From: Sympetrum striolatum
Taxonomy: Eukaryota > Arthropoda > Insecta > Odonata > Libellulidae
Length of the DNA stretch: 64,000 bases
Direction: 5' to 3'
NCBI GenBank assembly: GCA_947579665.1
Contig: OX388350.1
Coordinates: forward strand, 40,333,393-40,397,392
Numbering within the stretch: position 1 is the stretch's first letter; each line of letters opens with the position of its first letter. The translations under genes and the position numbers were made by a program. The notes under the pieces were generated by a model that saw nothing but the letters and a program-made list of their open reading frames with translations, was not told the DNA's origin and made no database searches. Of this stretch, positions 13,356 to 25,209 are shown in pieces.

Positions 13356-13570
13356 AAAACAACAGCAGTTCAAGCATTAAAATCTTTCATTTATACCAAC
13401 CACACAACACTCAGAGTAGTAACTTGAGTTCCTAGGTTTCCATCCTTGGCCTCATAATCTGGTGATAAGGCCTCGCTTGTTGTGTTGTTGTAACTCTGTT
13501 GTTGTTACTCTCTGTTTTTTGTGTAGTTGGTATAAAATAAAGGTTTCGTTGCTTGAACTGCTATTGTTTT
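13356..13570. repeat. foldback / MITE-like element
   Basis: The left arm reads AAAACAACAGCAGTTCAAGCA and continues through TTTATACCAACCACACAA. The right arm is the reverse complement of AAAACAATAGCAGTTCAAGCA followed by TTATACCAACTACACAA. The arms are roughly 60-65 bp, imperfect, and separated by about 85 bp. I could not identify a convincing target-site duplication, so the superfamily is unknown. Confidence 0.65.
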
Positions 13571-14339
13571 AGTTATGGTTTCATTTCATGAATGAAGATT
13601 CTTATTGAAAACGGCTTAGAGAAAAAGAAAAAGGCAACTTGGTGAGTCATTGTAGTCAGTAGTAAAATATAAGTTGAGAAAGTAACAAATAAATTCAGCA
13701 GTTTCTCAATATCGTGATTTCTTTCCATCAAGTTACTTCCTCTAGCATTGGTTCCGCCAGCAAAACTGTTCCTATTTTTATCTGAAGCTATAGATTGAAG
13801 TTGTCGAAGGAAAATTTTACAAGATGTTCTCCTTGAAGGACTTCTTTTCGTTTTCTCAATTTTTTTATCATTATCACCTGCAAGTTTGCTGTAGCAGCAG
13901 TACACCCTATGGTGGGGAGTAATCCTTCCGTGATCGCAAAGCGCTTCTTAAAATAGATGTGGAACTTAAGGTGAATCTTCAGTATTATCCAGTTTAAGCA
14001 CTACATGACTTCCGATTTGAAAAGGAAATACAGATTCTCCGAAAACAAACTGCAGACAATTATTTTATACGGCATAAAATAAATTTATTTCACCTATGTG
14101 ATTGTAACATTGTAGGAATACATTGAAATAATGGTAGTTGATGGACTTTTTCCACAATTTTCAGTAGACAGTTTTCTCGAACAATTCGTCAAAAAATACA
14201 ATTAAATTTTGTAAATTATTTGTGGAAAATTTCGTATCAGGAATAAAATTTTGAAAAAGATTACTCTTTACCTAACTTACTGGCAAAGAAACACTTTAAA
14301 GACCTGTTGTTATTGACGAAGTGCCTAGCATTGAATTTT

Positions 14340-15230
14340 ATCTCATCACATTACATTTTGTTTTAATATTGCAGTAGCACAAACTGAAGCCTTTTCATTC
14401 CTATCATCTCAACTGCTCTTTTACACCTTTGTAAGTGCAACATTCTATTACTGCTCCTATGTCTTCAAATAGGCCTACCTTGATTTACCCATTCCCTTAT
14501 ATCTTAGAATCTAGCTTTCAAAAATGTTGGTCATAAAGTTTCTGTCCCTTATGTAGGATCCGATAAATTTAATTTTCCTTTACATTTAATTATTTTCTTA
14601 GATCATGCTTTTATTGAATATCCTAACATCTGTCCTCATATCTGTACATTTCTTTCTCGTCATCTTACTCTGAATCCATATTTTCGCTGCTTTGATCCAT
14701 CTATTTTTCTATTTCCTCAGTCTCCGATGTTTACATATTTGTAGTTAAGTGCTTCATATCAATGATTTTGTTAAGATTTTTCTTACATATATGTATGTCA
14801 ACGCGTTTACTTGTTATCACAGTTTTTCTATCTATACATGTTTTGTTCCAGTTTATTCTATTTTCCCCTCAACTGATCGTTGTGCTCTGTTCTTGTAACT
14901 CGTAGATAGCAAAACTGTTAAGGCATTTGGAATTTGGTATAATTTATTTGAAATTTACTCGACTGCCATCGTCTTTACTATCAGCAGCTTAGTAATTGTT
15001 CATTTACTCTTAATTTTCGTCGTTTTAGTGGTTCAAACAACACTCTCCGCGTTGTATTATGTTTTATTATCACAGTATTATCTACATATCTGTTGCAAGT
15101 ATTCTTAAGCCATTAATCTTTATTCCTTTCTTACCTCTCATTATTACAGTAGTTTCTTGAATGTGCATATTAAATAAATATAGGAAGATGATGCAGCGCT
15201 GTCGTTCTTCTTTCTTGATCTGACAATAGC
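14340..15230 (-). pseudogene. degenerate LINE reverse transcriptase
   Basis: On the minus strand near 15206-15100 one frame reads RQRCIIFLYLFNMHIQE, close to the LINE consensus RQGCxLSPxLFNIYxxE. It is followed by GKKGIKINGLRI and, after a frameshift, RYVDNTVII in place of the catalytic Y(A)DD motif. Further down are ETEEIEKWIKAAK-like and KxTRKK-like segments that recall the post-RT region of such elements. Stops and frameshifts are frequent, and the first Asp of the YADD motif is lost, so it is a dead copy. The clade is not resolved. Confidence 0.6.
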
Positions 15231-15299
15231 TCATTTATATTAATATTTGTTGGGTGATTTTGGTAGAGATAAAAAAAGTCTGTTCTTCTAATCTATGAT

Positions 15300-15570
15300 T
15301 CCATGCTAGAATAGATTAGAAGTAAAAATTCCTAAGGTAACGAACAACTTACCTAATTATTTGAAAGGACTATCAAATATCTCTGAAGTGAAACAAAAAC
15401 TTAAAGAATATTTGAAGTCAAACAATTGTAATGAGTATTGTATTAAATTTTGTGTAATTGCCTATAAAAATAATAATTATGTAATTATAATGATGAAAAA
15501 AACTATTTTCACCACTTATAGTTTTCTATTTAGGAAACCTGCCGACAAACCTAAGGTTTGGCAGGACCTT
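15300..15570 (+). pseudogene. 3' terminal fragment of a LINE
   Basis: The plus frame from about 15320 reads VTNNLPNYLKGLSN followed by KQKLKEYLKSN. This is the typical C-terminal tail of many non-LTR retrotransposon polymerases (NNLP...K..LK.YL). Downstream, 15539-15566 forms a hairpin (CCTGCC...AAACC-TAA-GGTTT...GGCAGG), of the kind seen in LINE 3' UTRs. The RT core is absent on this strand; the minus-strand RT remnant to the left is a separate insertion. Confidence 0.5.
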
Positions 15571-16561
15571 TATGATGTAACTTCTACTTTCATTTTCTTC
15601 TTTTTCTTTTGGAATTATGTATGTACTGCTTTTTGTAAGCAAATCACTGGCATACCTTTGTGTCATTCTTGCATAATTTTGTATTCTGTAATAGTTATTT
15701 ATGAATAAATTAATGATAATGAAGGATGTGCTCCTGTTTACTTCTTTCTAATATCCTGCGCAAGACCAGAATACCCTCTTTAATAGACGTTACTTTATTT
15801 CTACACCCTACATTACATACATCCTACATTACATAAATTTCTACATTTTTATGTCTATACAAATCGGTCATCCAAATTGGTCATCTCTAGAATGTTCCTC
15901 TATTTTTCTCATTATCCAGTATTAAATTCTACGGATGAGAGTATCTTAGAGGAATTTAACCAATAAATAGTTTTTTATATCTGCACTGCATACGTTTTAA
16001 TGCGTTTTTTGTTTTTTGCTTGGTAATATTTAAGTTCTTTGTAAATCTATTGGCGTTCTTCCTTTTTCATTATTTCAAAGATCATATGTTTCATATCTTC
16101 TCTTGCATTTTGAAATGGCTCAGCAGAGATATAATCGAAACCTGTTGTCTTTCGATCTATAAGATTTTTGAGTGCATGCTAAAATTTTATATTTGCTGAT
16201 GAGTGGCCCTCGTTCTTCTTCTATTTCTTCATCATCTTTATCAAGCTAGTAGCCACGCTCCAAATATTCATGTCTGCAAAACTGTTTCAGTCATAAATAT
16301 CTTCATTGTTTATTCATAAATTACCTTCATTGATCTTAAATACCGTAGACTTTGTTCTTGTTTTGTGTCGAAGAAGTCAAATTTTGTAATTGGCTTTACC
16401 CTGTGTTCTTTATATTATGGTTTCTTGGATCATTGGATATCATTCGGTCCAATTTTTTTCCTTTTAACATTTACTAATTTTCATGAGCGGCTACTATCCA
16501 TTAAATTCGAGATTGTAAAATACTATATCATAAACAAGCTTTGAAAAGCTAATTTATTATA
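15571..16561. other. intergenic, no gene seen
   Basis: AT-rich sequence with no coding or structured signal that I can support. Confidence 0.45.
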
Positions 16562-16569
16562 GATAATTA

Positions 16570-16859
16570 GGCGCCCGGTGAATTTATCCGGGGTGAATTC
16601 GTACGCGGGGAATTCTTCCGCGGGGAATTGATCTCCCGACAGATTGGTACGCAGGGAATTGATCCCCCGCGCTGATGTTGTACTACCAACCCAACCCAAT
16701 CCCCCCGGTTAATTTATTTATAACATTAACAAATAACCAGGGCATGTAGATTTACATAAGACTGAATAACAGTAGTTATTAACATAAGACTGAATAACAT
16801 CAGCACGGGGGATCAATTCCCCGCGTACGAATTCCCCGGGAACGTATTCCCCCCGGACC
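16570..16859. mobile_element. foldback DNA transposon / MITE with 8-bp TSD
   Basis: A 290-bp element is flanked by perfect direct repeats GATAATTA (16562-16569 and 16860-16867). Its ends are inverted (GGCGCCCGG... against GGTCCGGGG... read from the right). Each arm is built from repeats of a short module, GCGGGGAATT(C/G), with spacers such as CGTAC. The centre is AT-rich and holds a short direct duplication (ACATAAGACTGAATAACA at about 16755 and 16783). An 8-bp TSD is typical of hAT-type transposition. It has no coding capacity, so it would be mobilised in trans. Confidence 0.75.
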
Positions 16860-16867
16860 GATAATTA

Positions 16868-17689
16868 AGTATGGTAGGGAAATGGTTCAGATCGACGTCG
16901 AACATGAGACTTTTTGTAACGAGTAAAATAACCCCAATCAATCAATTGACCCCAGGTGGTCTAATTCCTTCGGTAAAAGAGGAAGTAATGAAGATATTTT
17001 AACTAAATTTTCGTTATGTAAAGATTTTTGTTTTGTAATGATTATCTGAGTATTTCGTTAAGTAATCATCATCTTCACGAAGTATTTCATATGCCTTGGG
17101 GCATGTATGGGGAGTTGCGTAAGGAAGAATTATAATCTTTGATTATGCTTTCTCGTGATTGGAAGGATTAGACATTTTTCTCCATAATGAGCTCACCCTC
17201 TTACGACTCCCACCTCTTTGTCGCCACCGTTCGAAATCATTTCCAATTAAAGGATTACAGGTTTGCTCACGAAGGGAACGTGATTTTCGTGATTCATCGA
17301 TGCAATACTCATTTACGTAACCGCTGCTCCACGTGTGATGCTGATTCTTTTGCCTCCGTGTGGGAGATGTGATTGAATTACTTGAGGTCATAGGAAAAAA
17401 AAACTATGTAAGCGAATGTCGTCACGAAAACCGGAAGTGAACGGCGTTTGATTGGGTTAGGAGAAACCTTTGATCGTGTCCTCGATAATGGCTTGGCTGA
17501 TTGTCAGAGCAAGGACTGGATTGGTAGTAAACAAAAAAATGATACGTTCAGTGGGAGTAATAAGATCAATAAAATTAAATTCTCCGCATTTTAACATGAT
17601 TTTTACTAGGTTAAAAGTAGGTTTGGTATGGGCTCTGGATCATCTCATAACAGTAACCTTAACCTCTCTTCGCTTACAATTCATCCGTG
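16868..17689. other. intergenic, no gene seen
   Basis: Overlapping open frames on both strands at 17143-17391 have no recognisable domain. I see nothing else. Confidence 0.4.
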
Positions 17690-17995
17690 ACCTGACAACT
17701 CAGAGTACGACAATTCAGAGTGCGACACCTCAGAGTGCGACAACTCATCGGACACGACAACACCGTGCGACAACTGACCGAGCGACAGCTCATTGGGCGA
17801 ACAACAGATCGCTACGACAATTGAAATAATATCAAATTTTGAGCGCTAAAACAATTGAGGGGTAGTGTTTTTGCCGATTACTGATTAAACAAGTTAATGA
17901 GTTATTAATAATAGATTTAGTAATAAATAAATCGCGCGATGAGCTGTCGCCCCGTCAGTTGTCGCACGGTGAGTTGTCGCACTCTGAGTTGTCAC
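17690..17995. mobile_element. foldback element with modular inverted arms
   Basis: The left arm (about 17690-17825) contains repeated GACAACTCAGAGTGCGAC-type modules. The right arm (about 17937-17993) is the reverse complement of the same modules (GTGCGACAACTC repeated). A short AT-rich centre separates them. CAATTCAT on the left (17680-17687) and CAATTTAT on the right (18000-18007) could be a target-site duplication with one mismatch. The design is the same as at 16570-16859, but the module sequence differs. The open frame at 17470-17829 owes its repetitive C-terminus to these modules. Confidence 0.6.
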
Positions 17996-19421
17996 GGTAC
18001 CCAATTTATCGGGCATAAGCTTGCAATATTTCGTGGAGGCAAGATAGGAGTTCAAGAATAAAGTTTAAAGATAGATTGTTTTTTTGGAAGAGAGATCTTG
18101 TTAAATCATTGCTTTTACACCTATATTTCAATTGACTCACGTTTGTATTTTGATTTAAATAAGATCAGTGAATAAATACGCAATAAAAAAGAGAGTTGCA
18201 TCAACTGACAGCATGACTGGGTGAATCAAAATTTTTATCTCGTACCGCATATGGTGGAATCCAAAGGAAAATCTTTTGTCGGAAGAGAGAGAGAGAGCTG
18301 AAGGTAAACAAATAAAAGGTCACCAGATCCTTATTTCCGAGTCTTTACTAATCTCGTAGAATGTTTCTTTTAAACCTATTTAGCTTAACACCTGCCGTTT
18401 TGTGAGTGCGGAGCATTTCCAAAAGGGCATTTCCTCATGTGACCCCACGTCCCACAAGTCAAATATATCACTCCGGCTGTTAGTTGGATTTGAATCTGAT
18501 CAGTTTCGGTTCTCATCGAAATGTATACAAAAATAGACTACGGAGAACTATAAAATCGCTGCGTCGTATACTATCAAAGATATTGTTTACTGAAGATAAG
18601 TGTTCAGCTTTCACAAAAACTAATTAATTCGTTGATTTGTGAAAGGTGTGTAAGATATGTCATTAAGTTGTTATTGAGTATGAAATTACACTATATATAA
18701 TATCTAAACAATATATAACCCTGGAGTTACTTCGGTAGTACCCCAATCTGCCTCAGCAGTTCTGCTCTACAGCCTCATTTTTTGATTAACCGATTCTATC
18801 ACGACAGTATTCTAGCTTAACAAATGTTGACCATGCAGAAACGTAGATAACGATTCAATTAACGGAATGCTATAGGTAGTACTTAAGTATTCCAATGAAT
18901 AGTGATCTGAAACATAACGAGCATGGAATGGCGGAAATGGTTCGCACACTAGTCCGGCATGCCGATCCAATATATATGAGTCGTTTACCCATAGGTAAAA
19001 GCAATAATTGGGCTGAAAAAATGCGGTAACCCGTTTTGCCACACTACCCCGTTCTGTCTCACGTTCCCCTACTTATTTTGAATGATGAGCATAGGTGTAA
19101 CTTTTTTACATATACGCAATTTATTATATACGCAGATTATCTCTCTATTAACTACTTGTTTACCATTGCTGAAGCATACAACTCTACCGATGTCTTTCCT
19201 TAGTAAATCAGAAAGCTCTTGGGTTATAAAAATTCTTTCTCGTGAAGATTGATGATTTTAAACAGTTTTCCATTTGTATTTTATTTGCAATCTCTTATTG
19301 CAAATACAAATGAGTAACTAATGTTCATTGTGTTTGTATGGTACTTAAATGAGATATTTTCTCCAAAATTGATGTATTTGTTTGCACAAATAAATCTATT
19401 TTCAATGCATCTTGTGGGAAA
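17996..19421. other. intergenic with one quasi-palindrome
   Basis: No gene was found. At 19271-19312 lies an imperfect hairpin, CATTTGTATT...TTTGCAAT against ATTGCAAATACAAATG. Confidence 0.4.
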
Positions 19422-19619
19422 TTGCCAATTGGATTACGACGGTTTTTATACACAAAAGTGGTCCTGAAACAGTGTTCCATATTTACGAACGTAATTTATA
19501 TTCGGGGGCAACCCATGTCTTGCTTCGCCCTACACCTCCTGGAGAGCGGACCCAAGAGCGACTTCATACCCAAAGGATTGCATCAGGAGATGCACAGCAC
19601 GAGATTGGACCTTTTAGAG

Positions 19620-22615
19620 CATAGGTTCCCAACCTTTTTCGAGTCAGCGCCTACTTTTTCAGTCAATAATTTGATAGCGCCCCCCTTAGCTAACTATATT
19701 GCACATGCTATATATTGAAAAACAAGAACAAATTTTTAATTTTCTTTAATCTTGAGATAATGAAATATTGAAGTATTGTTTACAGAACGATTAAAATATG
19801 TTATTAATAATTAATATAATATTATTAATGAGACAGCTGAGCTTGATGCGATGAAACTAATTTATCAATATTTGGTGCCAGTTTTGTCATTAATAACCGT
19901 AAGTCCACGCGTTCCACTATTGACAACCTGTTTCTTTTCTTAGTTAATAGATTGGTCACCATGCTAAATCCTCTTTTTGCTAAATATGAGGACGGGAAAG
20001 CAATGAAAAATTTATTTACTGCAGCCCATAAGGCTGGATATAATATTGGAATTTGACGTTGAAGCCAAAATTCTTGATACCCATTTTTAAATTTAAATTT
20101 CAACTTTCCATTCGTTGACAATTCAATAAACTCCTCCTGCAGTGATAATTCTTTGATTTCTAAGATAGAGGATGGTTCTATGACCCAATCTGGAATGACC
20201 ATATTGAGTAAATCCTCAAATATAATTGTAAAGTCTTCTTTTAGTGCTTCCAAATGCTGGCAGTAAGCGAGAATGTCGTTATCATCAGCTTTCATTGAAG
20301 AAAGATTTGGAAACTGACGAAATTGTGTTTTACCCAAATTTTGTTTGTACAAAGCAAGTTTTGACACAAACGCAGAGATAATTGCCTTGGCTTTGATCAA
20401 ATTCAAATCATTTCCTTGCAATTGTAGGTTTGTTTCATTAAATTTTTTGTATAAATCTGTCAAATAAGCAATATCGCTCTTACATTTCAATAAATTCACT
20501 CCAATAAATCATCTTTGCTTTCAAAAAACTTAATAACTGCTTCAAAGAGTTCAAAAAATCGTTTTATACAAGTACCTTTTGACAGCCAACGAACTTCTGT
20601 GTGCAATAGTAACCGATTAAAGTCTTAGTCGTTTTCATCACAAAGCTTTCTAAATAATCTACCATCGATAGCATTGCTTCTGATCCTGTTAACTGCAGTA
20701 ATTACATACTGTATCGAGCGGTGAAGACGATCACTAAGGTGTTTTGCTACCAAATGTTGTCGGTGAATTACACAATGCACGGTGACTACATTTGGTACCA
20801 CTCTTTTCAAATATGAAATAAATCCACGGTGACGTCCAACCATTGCCGGAGCACCATCGGTAGCCATAGACAAGATATTTTTCAGAGGAATTCCTTTTTC
20901 TTCAAAATAGTGTTTCAAAACGCCAAAAACAGATTTTCTTTTAGTGTCCGTTTCTAACGTTCTTGCGAATAATAATTCTTGACAAATGCTCTCATTTTTT
21001 ATGAAGCGAACGTACACCAGAAGTAAAGACTCGCTTTTTGGCAAAGTAGATTCATCAAGCTGTAATGAAAACCATGAGAATGGGATGCTGTCATATTCCT
21101 GAGCGATTATGTAGGCGTTCCTTGCTAATGTGAGCTCACAATGTCTGTCTAATTCCGCATTCTATTTTCTAACCCTATCATTCTTGAACGTATCATACTT
21201 TCATTGCTACTAGCTATCTGATAATTTTATATTTTTAATTATAGGCATACATTAATTCAATTGAAAGTTATGCTTATATTTTATGGTAAATGGTAATTAC
21301 ATTTTTTCAAACTAAAGTTGGATACGAAAACACAAAAATATCTATCCGTTAAGTTGGAAGAACGGTATCGTAAGATAACGAGAACTTATGCTAGATAATC
21401 TGTCAAGCTATAATTTTTCTCACTGATAATGTAAGAAAGTTGAAATTTCATGAATAAGAACTGTTTTTAAATTAATACCCCGAGTAACTTCTTGTCAATT
21501 ATTACGGATTGCACTTTAGTGATGATTGGGCGAGTCAAATCAGAAATCATAAAACGTTTTGTTATTATTATTTTCTATTCTCTGTGTCAATCATTGTCAA
21601 ACTTCATTAACCAAACTACGAGTAAAAACCGATGATGTAATCGTACTGTATCAGTTTTAACCAAATTCGATAAGTTCACTAATATTTGGAAGACTTTTAA
21701 ATTAAAACGATGATGAATAAAATTGGGTCTGAGTACCAGTTTGAGTTGAGAAATATTTTTTTCTCACTATCAGTGGTAATATTTCAAAATACAATATTTG
21801 TTATGCTTACTTATTTTCATATCAATTAAATCATTTCCACATTTTCATCTCTTTCCGTCATATTCGTACTTTCATTTTTCCTATAATTTTCAATTGCAAA
21901 TTACGAACTATCCAAAATTGGGAATCTGAAAGAGCTTTACAGCCAAGAACGAAAATTAATTTACAACGTCATTATATGTATGTGGAAGGAGGCCGATGAA
22001 GAAATGCAATAAAAGTTTTAAAAAGTTTTTCATAGGTTCGTGTCATCAACATCAACAGAAAAAATCCTTGGAACTACTATGTATATTCCAAAGTAGAGAG
22101 ATGATTTAAAACAATCTCTCGGGGAGATACGTGTTTTTTAATCGGGTTGAGTTTCATTCTCCTTTTGCCAAATAATCTTTAAGCAGAATTTTTAAGGCAG
22201 CTACAATGTCCGTATTTCCCTTTGAAAACGCACTATTAGCCGCCCTGCAAACAACGTTTCCTCCCCTTTGCTTTCTCCTCCGTACCCCTACCCTCCATTC
22301 CGTCAGTATACTCATTCCACGGATTAGGTCAACCCCATTCGTGAAGCATCCTTCTGCCAAAAGCTTTTGCGAGAGCTGAGAAAGCATTTATAACAATGTT
22401 TCTGACACCTGGCACCAAAAGGCTGTAGCGTCAAAAGTTGAAGAATCGAAACAAAGATGTCAGTAATGCCGTCAGTGGCCATTAAATACGCCAACTGCTC
22501 AAGGGGGCGGCGGCTGGACCTCAGCGCCCCCTCAATATGACTTGGGCACAGAACGCCCCCCTCAGACTTCTCAGCGCCCACCGGGGGGCGGTAGCGCCCC
22601 CTTTGGGAACCACTG
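19620..22615 (-). mobile_element. hAT transposon, complete ends, defective
   Basis: The 2,996-bp element is bounded by perfect 8-bp direct repeats TTTTAGAG (19612-19619 and 22616-22623). Its imperfect terminal inverted repeats are CATAGGTTCCCAACC on the left and CAGTGGTTCCCAAAG read inward from the right. It encodes part of a ZBED5-like hAT transposase on the minus strand. About 1 kb to the right of the coding part (21180-22130) is AT-rich and non-coding, and the N-terminal BED-finger region is missing. This is therefore an internally damaged, non-autonomous copy. The intact TSD suggests a relatively recent insertion. Confidence 0.85.
19825..21162 (-). pseudogene. hAT transposase (ZBED5-like), broken
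   Basis: The minus frame starts near 21162 (after an in-frame stop) with an FSLQLDEST segment, then TDGAPAMVGRHRGF and HCVIHRQHL (20759-20900), which are the hAT catalytic-core landmarks of this subfamily. A TAA stop interrupts the frame at about 20625-20627, before LLLHTEVRWLSKG. A frameshift near 20500 is followed by a 224-residue frame ending in RGFSMVTNLLTKKRNRL and DLRLLMTKLAPNIDKL, the C-terminal dimerisation region. The N-terminal zinc finger and first catalytic region are absent. It lies within the TIR- and TSD-bounded unit 19620-22615. Confidence 0.85.
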
Positions 22616-23269
22616 TTTTAGAGGAAGTGGAGATCCTTTGCCATTTAAGGAATGGTACACTCACCAATGAACATACCTTTCCCAATCCTTCACCTCTCAT
22701 AGCCCTTCCCAGTAAACTCTTTCCTTTCCCCTCTCAATCCCCCTCCTACTCTTCCCTCCACTTCCTCGCACGTATAAACCAGGATTTTTCTTTTCTCTTC
22801 ACCTGAAGATGCTTCCTCGGATGAAACCGGTTGAACTAATAAATATTGTGTAAAATTACAAAGCTTTTTAGTCATTATTATGGCTTTCCACCAATTCACG
22901 CTTTCGCATATCGATTTTAATAGTTATTTAGTTTCTTATTCGATTTCGTTTAAGCGTAATGAAGATTTTCGTAGAAAGAGGGTTATGAGATTCTTTGCTG
23001 CAAGTTGGGAGAGGGGGCTGCAAGCGCCTGAGATATATGTGACCCACATTGCATTTGTGTATCTTTTGCAACATAAACTCTAGGATACATTCCTGAAAGA
23101 CGCTCGCGAAACTTTTCCCTTGCATGAAGAGACCATCAGAATTTCTCCGCAGATTTGAATGAAATATTTTATATTGTAGAGTCTATATTCTATCTGAATG
23201 TAACGTAAATTTTCGCCTTAATCTTTGATTTCGAAGCAAAAATTGCGCCCACAGTGCCCACATCCGTAA

Positions 23270-23725
23270 CATATGTGGAAAAGCACTTAAGAAACTCGGC
23301 TTCGTTAAAAGAATAGTCGGTAGGAGCGAAGAAAAAGTTCGCGATCAATGTTATTTAGCGTTAGTTAGGCCTTACCTTGAGTATTCATGTAGTGTATGGG
23401 ATCCTGCCGATAAATGTCATATTCGGGATTTAGAAAATATACAACGGAAGGCAATACGATTTGTAAAGAATTGCTACGACAAAACAGTTAGAGTTACTCG
23501 GACGGTACTTCTTCAATAAATTCAAAGAAATTATGTTCTCAGAAGATGTAACCGATATAATGCGACATTCCTGTTATTTAGGCCGTTCTGATACTGCGAG
23601 GAGGATAAGAGAAGTAGATGCTACAACGAATCTTTTCAAGAATTCATTTTTTCCGCAAACGATATGCGAAAGCAATTGATTGGGAAAATAGAGTCAAGAT
23701 ACCTGCACCCCCGGGCCACACGCCA
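23270..23725 (+). pseudogene. C-terminal part of a LINE (CR1/Jockey-like), decayed
   Basis: From about 23274 the plus frame reads CGKALKKLGFVKR, then CYLALVRPYLEYSCSVWDP and LENIQRKAIRFVKN. This is the classic post-reverse-transcriptase segment of LINEs (LVRPxLEYxxxVWDP...LExxQRxAxRFV). Frameshifts and stops follow. Near 23639-23675 NSFFPQTICESN corresponds to the family tail FFPRTIxxWN. The RT core is not present upstream, so it is a 5'-truncated dead copy. Confidence 0.75.
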
Positions 23726-25206
23726 GAAGGCGGCTTGCAGGGTTCTTATATAGACATAAATAGACATAGATAAAAATTCATAGAACTTTGATAATCGTAG
23801 CATATATAACGTAGCATTACACATCCCTGCTAGCTGAATCTGTAGGGAATAACCAGCTTTTTGTTATAAATTCTCTAAGCTTATCTTCATTTTCTTTTGT
23901 TGCATTTTTTGTTTAACCACTAATGGTTTTGACAACTTGATTAGCATATTTTATAGTGATAGACCAACTCTAAATTAAAATAATTCCATCCTCGTACCCG
24001 ATATCCAATCTAATAATCGTATTTCCACCAAATGAATCTCAATATTGAAAAACTTCATTAAATTGTTATGCAGGACGGGTTTAAACATAGCTTAAGTTAT
24101 ATAATATTACCTTACCTTATTTCATTAATTTCGAGAAAGAGATTTTAAGTATAGGACGAAATAAAAGGCAGAAGGAGGGAAATATTACGTGTGTGTCGGT
24201 AAAAACCCTTTGTCAGGAAAAAAGGGAAAATTAGGCACTAAAGGCACTTAGGAAAAAGTAAAAAACTAGCAAGAAAAGGTCTATGAAAAGGTAGAAGTGA
24301 TACCCAAGATATTGGGTGGTATAGTAAAACAAGATCGTGATTTCGTTACTTCCATCCACGATTGATTAAGTAGCGAAAGTTAAAGTCTCGGTGTGCACTG
24401 TCGCGTTGAACTTGAAACTGTCTTCAGCCTTTCAAATTTTCCCACTTGATTTATCTATTCAGAATCGCTCTGACCACTCTTTTCAAGAAGGCGGATTACG
24501 GAAAAAAGGAAAAGGTGAGACCTCTGGCGATTGTCCGTTAGCGAATTGGCTTAAAGAATTTACTTTAGGGATTTCTTTTAGCTGGAAAGAAAAAAGTAAG
24601 CGAAGGAAATCGTACGACATCCTTTTTGAAATCCCAATCCTGCGGATGGTGTTTTCGAATTTAAAGTTTAAAGAAAGGAGAAATCCGAATGAAGTGAATT
24701 AGAACAGGAGTAAACATTCGCTTTCGCGAGTCACATTCGAGAAGACTGAGATTCCGTGATTCAGGAAACATCTCGATTCATAATAATCCGAGCGACATCT
24801 TCAGAAAGGAGGCATTCTGGGATTTCGCGGCATTTTTTTTCATTCAAAAACTCGAAAAGCCTTATACATGTCTACATTTTAACGTGTCACATAGCTACAC
24901 GCATGTATAAAATACATACAAACATATTTGCAATCATTTCAGCTACCTTTAATAGTCTTTTGTTATTTTTTATAACTAAATTTAATATTTTTAATTAGCT
25001 TTATAAGCCCCTAATTCTCGCAATTCGGTAATGCCTGGAAGGCATGATACCAACACATCAGGTGAAGAGGTAAAGAGACTCAAAATTGGATATTTACAAA
25101 GCGGAATCTCGTTTCGACTTAAAGTGTGATTTACTAATAGAATACGTCGAAGATATTTACTGAAGGGTAGGATGCAATCAAATGAATTAAAAATTAAGGA
25201 CAAAAA
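23726..25206. other. intergenic, no gene seen
   Basis: AT-rich. The plus-strand open frame 24391-24702 has no recognisable domain and mixed codon use; I do not call it a gene. Confidence 0.4.
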
Positions 25207-25209
25207 TTA

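Larger units (their letters stand above)
19422..22860 (+). pseudogene. Penelope-like element, GIY-YIG tail, split by a hAT insertion
   Basis: The plus frame up to 19619 ends FALHLLESG...LHQEM...RLDLLE, which resembles the second half of the GIY-YIG endonuclease domain of Penelope-like retroelements (HLLExGH...LH...RLxxLE). Coding resumes at 22616 as LEEVEILCHL, exactly on the far side of the hAT insertion, with the 8-bp duplication TTTTAGAG shared by both halves. Downstream come a pyrimidine-rich stretch and the family 3' signature (CTGAAGATG...GATGAAACCGG at 22803-22830). The reverse transcriptase part and the first half of the GIY-YIG domain were not found, so this is a dead fragment. Confidence 0.65.

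Noticed and set aside
17470..17829. 119-codon plus-strand frame with a repetitive Thr/Gln/Ala-rich end
   Set aside because: Its C-terminus is the translation of the GACAACTC modules of the foldback element.
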